Assembly (NCBI RefSeq): GCF_023554555.1
Contig: NZ_JAMJWC010000001.1
Span: 186,001 to 250,000, forward strand
DNA: 64,000 nt
Direction of reading: 5' to 3'
Origin: Sphingobacterium sp. lm-10
GTDB taxonomy: Bacteria; Bacteroidota; Bacteroidia; Sphingobacteriales; Sphingobacteriaceae
A program made the translations under genes and the position numbers. Under the pieces are notes generated by a model that saw only the letters and a list, made by a program, of their open reading frames with translations, did no database searches and had not been told where the DNA came from. This document shows, piece after piece, positions 9,701 to 18,617 of the stretch (position 1 is its first letter; each line of letters opens with the position of its first letter).

Positions 9701-10029
9701 CGCGTACGCCATGGAACTATCAAGCAGATTTTAGATTCTCGCAAGACTTCAATATTATGCGCGAAGGCAAGCGTACACAAACCATCACATTCACGTACGA
9801 TATCATCAACGTGACAAACCTATTGTCTAGAAATTGGGGTATCCAATATTTTTCGCCCAATACGTTTAACTCCACCTCGAGCGTAGGACTTACTCCTGTT
9901 GCAGGACAGGTAGGGTCTGCGACAGCTTATCCTTTATATACATTTAACGAAAGCAACGTGACTGATTATTCCATAGATTTCTTCGCATCACGTTGGCAAA
10001 TGCAATTCGGGTTGCGATACAGTTTTTAA
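6775..10029 (+). CDS. Oar-like TonB-dependent receptor with carboxypeptidase-regulatory domain
   Basis: The 1084-aa outer-membrane protein has a signal peptide (LISSGQAQ), a CarboxypepD_reg-like beta-sandwich at about residues 25-110 (ISGRATDQNGNSMAGVSILV), a plug domain (TRINEKQIKVMPSISRSLQD), a segment LGGSINAVTRSGSNE, and a long beta-barrel ending in QMQFGLRYSF with the terminal Phe expected for BAM targeting. The NNVTLDGAINNDAIGF stretch is typical of Oar proteins (named after Myxococcus Oar). Oar-type receptors are linked to secretion or peptide/protein exchange rather than to a SusD partner; indeed no susD follows. Substrate unknown. It stands alone with its own promoter. Confidence 0.88.
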   Translation: MRYYLVSILIFLGLISSGQAQITSSTISGRATDQNGNSMAGVSILVRNDGTGSSYTSTTNADGRYTIANLNPGGPYTLQATFIGFSTDVIAHANLSLGLSNYHFVLQEESAVIDDVVVYGRANQNIRGGTRINEKQIKVMPSISRSLQDFTRTTPQSSNNSFMGTNFRYNNVTLDGAINNDAIGFSPSLGGQGNTSGQPGSSTRTNPVSLDAIQDIQVYLAPFDVKIGNFLGGSINAVTRSGSNEVTGSVYVFGRNATITGRNRAGDDSRLPSSFYEYQTGFRLGFPIIKNKLFFFTNQEITRRQDPVILAAGSADMPIINLEQARQITDYMASRYNLDAGEYGDYNTFSRSNKFFNRVDWIINDKHNLSVRNNTIFSQATNLERDQQNFRFGSIDFRQVNNQNSTVAELKSHFNSTMSNSFLLGYSSIHDYRSPSSDAALPQIEISSAGGTIFLGTDREASIFDLKQRTFELTNNFTWIKDNHHFTFGTHNEFYNINYGFVNSWNGRVNYGSVDDFLNNRPDRVRTNFNYLDNTRDNIIDNPPAQFRVNLYSLYAQDDIQIGQRLHLSPGIRFDMAQMPDKPSLSPKTTESPIDPQYGTTFTYTQPSAIRNQFLGQVQVSPRLGFNYDVLGNQQLVMRGGTGVFTGRIPFAWLGYAYYNNGDSYGAFDRRYTYSGNNIVTPVTGSDPIRDAMTGVGAAGFVQNQGVNPNDVTGATQVDLIDNNFKMPQAWRSHLAFDYLTEDRWKFTLEGIYTRVISDLQFTYVNLRDNPIYLPYDTDRQQPIYRPVDGSQAINPLYTNAYLLSNTNQGYRYSLTGQVSKSFTHGLDIMTAYTYGQSKDNTNGIRNSMESNWQFNQSLNPNNPTLAYSNFDVRHRIVSTLNYRTDWNGAGKMLSNFSLFFNAQSGLPYILGFVNRTINGTAQNIGLAYIPSIDETRMFFAQTDEGRAQSAAFDAYINGDSYLSGRRGRFTERNGARTPWNYQADFRFSQDFNIMREGKRTQTITFTYDIINVTNLLSRNWGIQYFSPNTFNSTSSVGLTPVAGQVGSATAYPLYTFNESNVTDYSIDFFASRWQMQFGLRYSF

Positions 10030-10080
10030 GAACCAACCATCTTAAATGTGAATGGATCTTTAGAATACAGGTTGAAAACA

Positions 10081-10116
10081 CGAGCGATCTATTCTTACTC
10101 GAAAAATGATCGCTCG
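10081..10116. terminator. possible bidirectional terminator hairpin
   Basis: CGAGCGATC (10081-10089) is repeated inverted as GATCGCTCG (10108-10116) around an 18-nt loop, between the convergent receptor and metal-ATPase genes. The T-tracts are weak on both sides, so termination is inferred from position. Confidence 0.45.
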
Positions 10117-10135
10117 CCTCCGACTATGCCGCACT

Positions 10136-12211
10136 TTAAACCTTTCTCTGCGATGGCTTGTTGAAATTGCTCCGCTGAATACGGATCGCGTTGAGGATAG
10201 CGATCAGAGAGACGCCTACATCCGCAAATACGGCTTCCCACATGGTCGCTAAACCTCCTGCGCCTAAAATAAGCACGATTGCTTTTACCACAAATGCTAA
10301 GGTGATATTTTGCCAAACGATGCTTTTTGTTTTCTGGCCGATGCGAATGGCCATCGGGATTTTTAAAGGATTATCATCCTGAATAACCACATCGGCCGTC
10401 TCGATAGTCGCATCACTTCCAAGTCCGCCCATCGCAATGCCCACATCACTCAACGCTACTACAGGCGCATCATTCACGCCGTCCCCCACAAAGGCTACTG
10501 ATTCTTTTTTCGCCTTTATTTCATTTACCTTATTCACTTTATCTTCTGGTAATAGATCTCCATAGGCCTGATCGATACGCAATTTTTTGGCCACATATTG
10601 CACCACAGTATTTTTATCCCCACTGAGCATCGTCGTGCGAACATGTAAGTTGCTAAGCTGATTGATGGTTTCCCATGCAGTAGTTTTTATGGTATCCGCG
10701 ATGGTTATATATCCTACAAATTGTTTTCCATAAGCTACCGCAATGACGGTGTAGATAATGGAAGAAACATCGACTTTATGATCAATAGCAAAGTTGTCCA
10801 TGAGTTTAAAATTACCCACTAGCAGTTCTTTCCCATCCACCATGGCTCTTAGTCCCTGACCCGCGATCTCTTCTGCATCCTGCAGTACGATAGAGCGGTC
10901 TACGTCTCCTACGTGTTTATGAATAGCAGTAGCGACCGGGTGTGTACTCATACTCTCGATCGCATTTACCAAGGCGAGGATATGCTTTTCATCAAAAGCC
11001 GGGTCAAATTTGATCTCTTGTACATTAAATACACCTTCTGTCATCGTGCCGGTCTTATCCATCACCACGTGTTGTACATTGGCCATAGCATCTAAAAAAT
11101 TACTGCCTTTGAAAAGAATGCCATTTCGGCTGGCTGCTCCAATGCCGCCGAAGTAGCCTAAGGGTATGGATATGACCAAGGCACATGGACAGGATATCAC
11201 CAAGAAAACAAGGGCACGGTATAGCCAGGTATCAAACTCATAATGCTGCACCAAAAGATAAGGGACTAAAACGATGGCTATGGCAAGTAACACTACGATG
11301 GGCGTATACACTTTAGCAAATTTTCGAATAAATAATTCTGTTGGCGCTTTCTGTGTAGTGGCATTTTGTACCAATTCCAAAATTTTACTGAGTTTACTGT
11401 CTTTGTAGGCAGCAGTAACGCGTACTCGACTAGTTGTATTCAGATTGATCATCCCGGCTAGTACAAAGTCGCCTTTTGTCTTGGAATCCGGCTTACTTTC
11501 GCCGGTTAGTGCTGCGGTGTTGAAAGCCGCCCGCTCGGACACCAGTTCTCCATCTAATCCCAGTTTTTCTCCGGGCTTAAGTTGTATGACATCGCCTATC
11601 TGTGCATTTTCTGCTTTCACTAATTTTGGTGTGTTTCCCTCTAGCAGCGTTACTTCGTCTGGTCGTTGATCCAATAAAGCTTTTATATTGCTTTTTGCAC
11701 GCGAAACTGCTAAAGTCTGAAATACTTCACCGATGGCATAAAATAACATCACGACCACACCTTCTGGATATTCACCAATATAAAATGCCCCGAGCGTAGC
11801 TATACTCATCAGGAAAAACTCTGAAAACACTTCTCCTTTTATGATACTTTGCAAGGCATCGCGCATCACCGAAAGCCCAACGATTAAGTAAGCTACTACA
11901 TACCAGATTAATCGTGGTGCACCTGTAAACCAGTCTAATTGTATCCAATTGTCAAAACCGATGGCCAATAACAATAAGGTAAGTGATGCTATGGGTGCTA
12001 GAAATAGCAACCAGGTCGCTTTCTCGCTATGGGTATGATCATGTCCATCATCATGATGTTGTATCACGACTTCCTGCTCCATTCCAGCATGTTTCTCCAA
12101 AGGCGATTCGGGTAGCAATAGATTTTCTGCACCTGCGTTGCTATACACTTTCTGTGTTTGATTGCAGCAAATCCTTTCTCCTTTATCGTTATAAATATGT
12201 TCGTGTTTCAT
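10136..12211 (-). CDS. P1B-type heavy-metal exporting ATPase (Zn/Cd-type)
   Basis: The 691-aa pump exports divalent metal using ATP. Visible motifs are the transmembrane CPC (341-343), the phosphorylation site DKTGT (385-389), the P1B-specific HP dipeptide in STHPVATAI, the actuator loop TGES, and GDGVNDAP. The last helix contains ADVGVSLIAILNAIRI, whose Asp matches the P1B-2 (Zn/Cd/Pb, ZntA) pattern. Instead of a ferredoxin-like HMA domain the N-terminus has a short ICC motif and a His/Asp-rich run (HHDDGHDHTH at 52-61), probably a metal-binding tail. It is the last gene of a metal-efflux operon with czcB and czcA/C, moving metal from cytosol to periplasm for the RND pump. Confidence 0.93.
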   Translation of the reverse strand: MKHEHIYNDKGERICCNQTQKVYSNAGAENLLLPESPLEKHAGMEQEVVIQHHDDGHDHTHSEKATWLLFLAPIASLTLLLLAIGFDNWIQLDWFTGAPRLIWYVVAYLIVGLSVMRDALQSIIKGEVFSEFFLMSIATLGAFYIGEYPEGVVVMLFYAIGEVFQTLAVSRAKSNIKALLDQRPDEVTLLEGNTPKLVKAENAQIGDVIQLKPGEKLGLDGELVSERAAFNTAALTGESKPDSKTKGDFVLAGMINLNTTSRVRVTAAYKDSKLSKILELVQNATTQKAPTELFIRKFAKVYTPIVVLLAIAIVLVPYLLVQHYEFDTWLYRALVFLVISCPCALVISIPLGYFGGIGAASRNGILFKGSNFLDAMANVQHVVMDKTGTMTEGVFNVQEIKFDPAFDEKHILALVNAIESMSTHPVATAIHKHVGDVDRSIVLQDAEEIAGQGLRAMVDGKELLVGNFKLMDNFAIDHKVDVSSIIYTVIAVAYGKQFVGYITIADTIKTTAWETINQLSNLHVRTTMLSGDKNTVVQYVAKKLRIDQAYGDLLPEDKVNKVNEIKAKKESVAFVGDGVNDAPVVALSDVGIAMGGLGSDATIETADVVIQDDNPLKIPMAIRIGQKTKSIVWQNITLAFVVKAIVLILGAGGLATMWEAVFADVGVSLIAILNAIRIQRSNFNKPSQRKV

Positions 12212-12292
12212 GGTGATGATTTTAGTAAATCTGATTTTTATCGATCATGTCGTCTATCAAATAAAGGCTATTTTATCTATAAAACGTCATAA

Positions 12293-13630
12293 TTAGTGGG
12301 CGTGTCCTGCTTCGCCTGTGTCATTTAGTTTAGCATTAATAAAAAATCCTCCACTGACGACGATTTTCGCATTTTTCGGAAGGCTTTTCACGGACGTAAT
12401 TCCTGTATATCCCAGATAGGAGACTCCTTTGACTATTTCGATCCGCTCAAAATGTACTGTATCCGTCTTTTGTTTTGTGTTTTCTTTTTCGTGATCATGT
12501 GCTTCACCGGCTACATGTACGTGTGGTTCTTCTTCGCTTTTTTGTTTATCCTCATGGTTATCGCCGTCTGTGTGTACATGTACTGCTGATTCTTCATCAT
12601 CAGTTTGGACAAATAAGTATGATCTTCCCTCTGACTCCACGATCGCGGAGTTGGGCACGGCTAGCGTTGCTACATCGGCGATGCTCAATGCCGCTGTCAC
12701 ATTCATACCATCAATAAGGCCGGTCTTGTTACCTTGTATGGTACTATGAACTGCGATCGTTTTACTTTCATTTTGAAAGGACGACCCAACATTGAATACT
12801 TTTGCTTGATAGGAGGTCGTAGGATTATTGGTAAGAACGAAGTTAATCACCTGGCCAATCTTGATCTTTGGTAAATCTTTCTCAAAAACCTGCAGATCGA
12901 GGTGAAGCTGACTATTATCCAATACTTCTGCTATGGCAGACGATACGTCTACGTAACTACCCACTTTAGCATAAACCTGACTGATCACACCATTCACTGG
13001 ACTCGTTACCTGTAACAAATTTTGTAGGTTGGCATCGCTCACCCTATCTGGATTTATTCCCATCATCTGGATTTGCTGGCGCAAGGATGCTCGACGAGTG
13101 CGCAATGTCGCTAATTCTGCCGTAGCGTTTTGCAGGTTACGTTTTGCCCCTGCATTTCCCTCGTTAAGCTCCTGTTGTCGGCTAAGTTCTTGTTCCGCTT
13201 GCATAATACGGCTCGCTGTGGTTATGTATTCCTCTTGGAACTGCACAAATTGAGGGTTTTCAATGGTAGCCACAACCTGACCTTTGCTAACCCGCTGTCC
13301 CAATTCGACACGTAAGCTTTTGATCACACCGCCATACAAGGAAGTAATATCGGCTTTGTTTTGATTTGGCACACGGAGTACGCCATTCACCGTGATGTTG
13401 GCCGTCAGGTTTTTTGTTTCCAAATCGCCTAGTTTAATGCCTACAGCATTCATTTGAGCTTGGCTTAGCGCCACAATCGATGACTCTCCATGATGATCAT
13501 CATCGTGATCATCTCCATTTTCTGCTTTTACTGCTGCTTTATTAGTCGTGTTTGAGCTGCAGGCATTCAGGCTTATAGCGGTTAGTATAAACCCAAACAC
13601 AAACAGCGTCTTAGTGATATATCGTTTCAT
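12293..13630 (-). CDS. CzcB-like periplasmic adaptor lipoprotein of metal RND efflux
   Basis: The 445-aa membrane-fusion protein begins with a lipoprotein signal and lipobox (SLNAC, Cys24). It has a lipoyl/barrel-sandwich hybrid (IKSLRVELGQRVSKGQVVATIENP), a coiled-coil hairpin (YITTASRIMQAEQELSRQQEL) and a beta-barrel domain. Two His/Asp-rich stretches stand out: HDDDHHGE near residue 42 and a longer one at about 350-385 containing HVHTDGDNHED and HVHVAGEAHDHEKE. These are likely Zn/Cd/Co-binding segments that load or sense metal. It lies 7 bp after the stop-proximal side of the CzcA gene (13638), so they are co-transcribed. Confidence 0.92.
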   Translation of the reverse strand: MKRYITKTLFVFGFILTAISLNACSSNTTNKAAVKAENGDDHDDDHHGESSIVALSQAQMNAVGIKLGDLETKNLTANITVNGVLRVPNQNKADITSLYGGVIKSLRVELGQRVSKGQVVATIENPQFVQFQEEYITTASRIMQAEQELSRQQELNEGNAGAKRNLQNATAELATLRTRRASLRQQIQMMGINPDRVSDANLQNLLQVTSPVNGVISQVYAKVGSYVDVSSAIAEVLDNSQLHLDLQVFEKDLPKIKIGQVINFVLTNNPTTSYQAKVFNVGSSFQNESKTIAVHSTIQGNKTGLIDGMNVTAALSIADVATLAVPNSAIVESEGRSYLFVQTDDEESAVHVHTDGDNHEDKQKSEEEPHVHVAGEAHDHEKENTKQKTDTVHFERIEIVKGVSYLGYTGITSVKSLPKNAKIVVSGGFFINAKLNDTGEAGHAH

Positions 13631-13637
13631 AATCGTA

Positions 13638-16600
13638 CTATTTATTGATGAGGTAATAAACTTGAATCACAGCTTCATTTACTTGCTGGATACTCTTTAA
13701 GTAATTAAGTTTTACATCCGTCGCAGTCTGTAAGGAGAATAGGTATTCCATGTAGGTAATATCTCCGGTTCTATAACTCAGTTGTGCGGCAGTTATGATT
13801 TCTTCCGAATTGGGTAATGCTTGATCCCTAAAGTATTGATATTGATAGAGGCTTTGTTCGTATTGTCTGACGGTATTGGTGTGATCGGTCTGCAATTGTT
13901 GCTGCTGCCACGCTGCGGCGGTTACTGCAGCTTGCTTTTGAAAATCAAGCGATTTAATGCGCGCCTTAGTAGCCCCGAATGTAAGTGGAATAGATATGCC
14001 GACATCGACAAATTGAAAACGCTGCCCACGGTCATAAAATTGTTCTATTCCATTTCTGCTGAGGTTACCTATCAAAGAGATATTACTATAGCCCAGTGTG
14101 AAATCTGGAAGTCCAGTCGCTCTTTCTACCTTTTTATCCATTTCGGCTATTTTCGCCTGTTGATATAGCGCTTGCACTTGTGGATTGGTCGATACATCGT
14201 TACTATCGATGACATTTAGAATGCTCAAAGGTTGGTAATTGCCCGCTGTTACAATTTCAAAATCTCCTGTATTACCCAAGAGGTTCTGTAAGCTCTGATA
14301 CGCATTTTTACGTGCGGTATTGTTCTGCATAAGCATCACCATTATTTCCCCGCGTTTTGTTTCAGCAGTGCTGATGTCAACTTTAGGCGTGTCGCCTGTA
14401 CGATACCTCAGCTCAGCCACCTTAATGAAATCTTGATATATGCTATCCAATGATTTCAAGGTGATGGCATTGTTGTCGTAATAGGCTATCTGATAGTAAT
14501 AGGTACGTACCTGTCTTTTTAGTTCATTGATCGAAATGGCTCTTGCCGATATCGATGCGTCTACCCGTGCATTTGCCGCATCACGTTTTGCACCGAAGAG
14601 AGATGGAAACGGGATGTTTTGACTAATTGAGATTCCGTCATTATATTCAAATCCTTCATTTTGCCCATATTGGAAATTGACCGCAGTTTTCGGTAATTCA
14701 CCCGTCGTTTTGCGTAAGCTTTCCGCAGCGCGAACAGCTAAGCTTCTGGATTGTACATCCAAATTGGCAGATACCGCACGACTAATGGCATCATCAACTG
14801 TTAATTTCTCTTGTGCCTGTGCGGCATTAATGCCCAAGGTAAATAATAGGAGTAGTCCAGCTAGCGTTGTTACGGCTTTATTTCTGCGCCCAAATCTAAA
14901 GTTCGAGTAGAAAATGACGTACAATAGCGGAAGTACAAACAGGGTTAAAAACGTAGCGGTTATTAATCCTCCTATTACTACGGTAGCCAAAGGTTTTTGT
15001 ACTTCGGCTCCAGCGCTGGTGCTAATCGCCATAGGAAGGAAACCTAAAGAGGCCACAGCAGCAGTCATCAACACCGGGCGTAAACGGATTCGTGTACCTT
15101 CCTTCACGCGTTCAAAAATATTGTTCATGCCTTCTTTTTCCAATTGATTAAACTTACCGATCAATACAATACCATTAAGTACCGCTACGCCGAAAAGAGC
15201 AATGAAACCTATGCTGGCACTGATACTGAATGACATATCGCGTAGGAGCAAAGCTACTATACCACCGATGGCGCTCATTGGTATTGCGGTGAAAATTAAA
15301 ATGGCCTGCTTGAAGGAATGAAAAGTGAAATAAAGCAACATGAAAATTAATAGTAAAGAAACCGGCACCGCGATCATGAGTCGATCACTCGCTTTTTGTA
15401 GATTTTCAAACTGTCCACCATAGGTAAAATAATATCCTGTAGGCAGTTGTACTTCCGTAGATAATTTTTGTTGAATATCTTCTACTACACTCTGTACGTC
15501 ACGCCCAGCGACGTTGAAGCCGATGACGATCCGGCGTTTCCCTTCTTCCCGGCTGATCTGGGCAGGGCCTAATTTGTTGGTAATCTGCGCTACTTGATAC
15601 AGGGGAATCTGGTTACCTTGTGGTGTCGGAATCATCAGGTTGCTGACATCATCTATACTGGTGCGGTACGCCGTACCTAAGCGTACGACCAAATCGAATC
15701 GCCTTTCATTTTCATAAACAACACCGGCACTCTTTCCGGCAAATGCTGTGCTGACGATATCATTGACCAGTTGAACCGTGAGTCCGTAATTGGCCATTCT
15801 GGTGCGATCGTACTCGATGTTGATTTCTGGAAGACCGCTCACTTGCTCTACTTGAGGAGACGTGGTGCCTTGTACAGATTGCACGATCTGGTTTACCCGT
15901 TCGGCATAAATGGCTAGACTATCCATGTCTTCTCCGAAGATCTTGACCGCTACATCCTGTCGAATACCTGTCATTAATTCATTGAATCGCATTTGAATCG
16001 GTTGGTTTTTCTCAAAAAATACACCTGGTATTACTTCTAGTTTTTCCATAATGGCCTCGCCGAGCTCGTCATACGATCTGCCGGATGTCCATTCGTCAAT
16101 TGGTTTGAGTACCACCATGAGGTCGGTTGCCTCTGGTGGCATGGGATCGGTAGGTACTTCTGCTGCACCCGTCTTTCCAACCACCATATCTACTTCATCA
16201 AATTCCCGAATAATTCTTGAGGCCTGCATGGACGTTTCTATACTCTGACTGAGTGAGCTCCCTTGTGGCAGGATACAATGAAAAGCAAAATCCCCTTCTT
16301 GCAGCTGAGGCATGAATTCTGCGCCCATACGGCTAAAAAGAAAGATGCTGAAGGCGAAAAGGGCGACGGTAGCAATAACAATCACGTACTTGATACGTAT
16401 TGCTTTCTGCAATAATGGGGCGTAGAAAGCATGTAGCTTCTCCATAAATCGGTCGCTCCAGGTTTTTTTGCCTGTCCATTGTTTAGGTAGGAATAGCGCG
16501 CACATCATTGGGATATAGGTAAGTGATAATAGGAGTGCTCCAAAGATGGCAAAACCAACAGTCTGAGCCATTGGGGTAAACATTTTGCCTTCTACACCTA

Positions 16601-17996
16601 CCAATGTTAGAATAGGAATGTAGACGATTAGGATGATGATTTCACCAAAAGCGGCCTGTGTACGTATTTTGGCTGCCGAATTAAAGACTTCATCGTCCAT
16701 TTCGGATTGTGTCATTTTTTGAGTTGATTTTCTCAACCCCAAATGGTGAAGTGTGGCCTCCACCACGATAACGGCACCGTCAACGATCAAACCAAAATCT
16801 ATAGCTCCGAGGCTCATCAGATTCGCGCTCACGTCGAAGACATTCATCATGCCTAAAGCAAATAGTAGTGCAAGTGGGATAGCAGAGGCAACGATCAGGC
16901 CTGCCCGTAGATTGCCCAAAAAAATAACCAACACAAAGATTACGATTAAGGCTCCTTCTATAAGATTTTTTTGAACGGTTTGCATCGCTCTTCCTACTAA
17001 ATCCGTCCGATCGAGATACGCTTCGATCACTACATCATCTGGTAGGGAGTTCTGTATGGTGGGTAGCTTTTCTTTAATACGGTTGACGACATTGTTGCTG
17101 TTTTCGCCTTTTAACATCATCACTACACCACCTACCGCATCGACCTCCCCATTGAAGGTGAGGGCGCCATAGCGAACAGCACTACCAAAACCAACCTGGG
17201 CTACGTCTTTAATCAATATAGGGACAGTACCATCTGTTTTGACCGGAATATTTTCAATATCTTCCAGTGTAGTGATCAAGCCAATGCCTCGAATAAAATA
17301 AGCATTGGGCTTTTTATCAATATAGGCACCACCTGTGTTTTGATTATTGCTTTCCAAAGCGGAAAAAACCTCGGGTATGGTGACACCCATGGCACGAAGC
17401 CGATCAGTATTTACGGATACTTCGTACTGCTTTAATTCTCCACCGAAACTATTGACTTCCGCAATGCCTGGCGTGCCGTACAACTGTCTGGCTACGATCC
17501 AATCCTGCATCGTGCGCAGATCTTTCGCAGAATATTTATTTTCACTCCCTTTTTTAGGGTGTATAATGTATTGGTATACTTCGCCAAGACCTGTACTTAC
17601 GGGAGCCATCTCTGGTGTTCCGATTCCGGCAGGGATGTTTTCCAAGGCCTCTTTCATCCGCTCGTTAATGAGCTGTCGGGCAAAATAGATATCGACTTCT
17701 TCTTTAAAAACGACAGTGATCACGGAAAGCCCAAAACGAGATATACTCCTTATCTCTTCAATATCTGGTACATTGGCGATGCTTTGTTCGATGGGAAAAG
17801 TAACCAGTTGCTCCACTTCCTGACCAGCAAGCGTCGGACATGAAGTGAAAATCTGTACCTGATTATTAGTAATGTCTGGTACCGCATCAATGGGGAGTTT
17901 AGTGGCGCTCCACATTCCCCAAATAATAAGAACTAGGGTCATCATTCCGATGATGATCTTATTCTTAATACTAAATCTTATAATACTATCTAACAC
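13638..17996 (-). CDS. CzcA-type heavy-metal RND pump fused to a TolC/CzcC-like outer-membrane factor
   Basis: The 1452-aa protein has two parts. Residues 1-1035 are a complete CusA/CzcA pump with 12 expected membrane helices; helix 4 carries DFGLIVDGA (400-408), the signature of the Zn/Co/Ni (HME1) class with proton-relay acidic residues. Residues about 1036-1062 look like an internal signal peptide: a basic FGRRNK, a hydrophobic core and a possible cleavage motif AQAQ. Residues about 1063-1452 are an OEP/TolC-type factor (LTVDDAISRAVSANLDVQ, NIPFPSLFGAKRD, SIPLTF). Similar fusions are known in Bacteroidota. Reading frame is continuous, so it is not a frameshift artefact. Works with the downstream CzcB adaptor. 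Confidence 0.93.
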   Translation of the reverse strand: MLDSIIRFSIKNKIIIGMMTLVLIIWGMWSATKLPIDAVPDITNNQVQIFTSCPTLAGQEVEQLVTFPIEQSIANVPDIEEIRSISRFGLSVITVVFKEEVDIYFARQLINERMKEALENIPAGIGTPEMAPVSTGLGEVYQYIIHPKKGSENKYSAKDLRTMQDWIVARQLYGTPGIAEVNSFGGELKQYEVSVNTDRLRAMGVTIPEVFSALESNNQNTGGAYIDKKPNAYFIRGIGLITTLEDIENIPVKTDGTVPILIKDVAQVGFGSAVRYGALTFNGEVDAVGGVVMMLKGENSNNVVNRIKEKLPTIQNSLPDDVVIEAYLDRTDLVGRAMQTVQKNLIEGALIVIFVLVIFLGNLRAGLIVASAIPLALLFALGMMNVFDVSANLMSLGAIDFGLIVDGAVIVVEATLHHLGLRKSTQKMTQSEMDDEVFNSAAKIRTQAAFGEIIILIVYIPILTLVGVEGKMFTPMAQTVGFAIFGALLLSLTYIPMMCALFLPKQWTGKKTWSDRFMEKLHAFYAPLLQKAIRIKYVIVIATVALFAFSIFLFSRMGAEFMPQLQEGDFAFHCILPQGSSLSQSIETSMQASRIIREFDEVDMVVGKTGAAEVPTDPMPPEATDLMVVLKPIDEWTSGRSYDELGEAIMEKLEVIPGVFFEKNQPIQMRFNELMTGIRQDVAVKIFGEDMDSLAIYAERVNQIVQSVQGTTSPQVEQVSGLPEINIEYDRTRMANYGLTVQLVNDIVSTAFAGKSAGVVYENERRFDLVVRLGTAYRTSIDDVSNLMIPTPQGNQIPLYQVAQITNKLGPAQISREEGKRRIVIGFNVAGRDVQSVVEDIQQKLSTEVQLPTGYYFTYGGQFENLQKASDRLMIAVPVSLLLIFMLLYFTFHSFKQAILIFTAIPMSAIGGIVALLLRDMSFSISASIGFIALFGVAVLNGIVLIGKFNQLEKEGMNNIFERVKEGTRIRLRPVLMTAAVASLGFLPMAISTSAGAEVQKPLATVVIGGLITATFLTLFVLPLLYVIFYSNFRFGRRNKAVTTLAGLLLLFTLGINAAQAQEKLTVDDAISRAVSANLDVQSRSLAVRAAESLRKTTGELPKTAVNFQYGQNEGFEYNDGISISQNIPFPSLFGAKRDAANARVDASISARAISINELKRQVRTYYYQIAYYDNNAITLKSLDSIYQDFIKVAELRYRTGDTPKVDISTAETKRGEIMVMLMQNNTARKNAYQSLQNLLGNTGDFEIVTAGNYQPLSILNVIDSNDVSTNPQVQALYQQAKIAEMDKKVERATGLPDFTLGYSNISLIGNLSRNGIEQFYDRGQRFQFVDVGISIPLTFGATKARIKSLDFQKQAAVTAAAWQQQQLQTDHTNTVRQYEQSLYQYQYFRDQALPNSEEIITAAQLSYRTGDITYMEYLFSLQTATDVKLNYLKSIQQVNEAVIQVYYLINK

Positions 17997-18223
17997 GATC
18001 TGTTTATTTTATGAATGAAATAGTTTGGCTATGTCCAGATCATTCCCAACGACATGAAAACCAGAAGTATCAGAAAATACTAGTCAGGTTACGCCATGGG
18101 GATAAAAAGATGCTGAAAAGGAGTATATATCGACATACTGTCGCCAATTAAGGCGCCATGCGATAGGTAACATCCTAGCTTATCCGTAACTGAGCGGACA
18201 TAGCACGTAAGAAGAATGGAAGA

Positions 18224-18541
18224 TTAGTATTTTGGCGGTTGCCAAATAGAAGACAAGAAATTATCGATCATCAGAAGATCCTTGATGATAGTTTTATCTG
18301 TTCTGTAAGAGAAAAATGGGGTTGATAATTCTAAATAGTAGTTTTGGGGACTCTCAATCGATATTCCACAACAAGTACATATACAAAATGGAGAGCAGGC
18401 GTCTGTGGTATGATCCGCATGATCATGAGAGGGAGCAGGTGATGCCACATCTGTACGGTTAGAGAGGGCTGCTGCATCACTACACGGAACGGCAAAGAGC
18501 GCCGTTAAGTAGGTGAGGAGTATTAGCGTTATCCATCTCAT
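18224..18541 (-). CDS. DUF6660-like secreted Cys/His peptide of the metal operon
   Basis: The 105-aa protein has a signal peptide (LILLTYLTALFAVPCSDAA) and then a short His cluster (SHDHADH) next to a Cys cluster CSPFCICTCCG. It resembles small DUF6660 proteins found at the head of Bacteroidota CusA/CzcA operons. The pattern suggests a periplasmic metal-binding peptide, perhaps a metal sensor or sponge; function is inference. It precedes the czcA/C gene by 227 bp on the same strand. A TATATTTG box lies 7 bp upstream of the ATG. The 17997-18223 gap shows no gene and only a weak GGCGCC-type inverted repeat. Confidence 0.75.
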   Translation of the reverse strand: MRWITLILLTYLTALFAVPCSDAAALSNRTDVASPAPSHDHADHTTDACSPFCICTCCGISIESPQNYYLELSTPFFSYRTDKTIIKDLLMIDNFLSSIWQPPKY

Positions 18542-18548
18542 AGTAAAG

Positions 18549-18556
18549 CAAATATA
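18549..18556 (-). promoter_or_regulatory. possible -7 box of the metal-efflux operon
   Basis: TATATTTG read on the minus strand is an exact TAnnTTTG match ending 7 nt before the ATG at 18541, with no clear -33 TTG. If used, the mRNA would be almost leaderless. Confidence 0.35.
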
Positions 18557-18617
18557 AGAATAAATAAACCTTTCGCTTCAGTTTTCTCCTTTAAACCAAG
18601 TAAAATTCTGAAAATTT

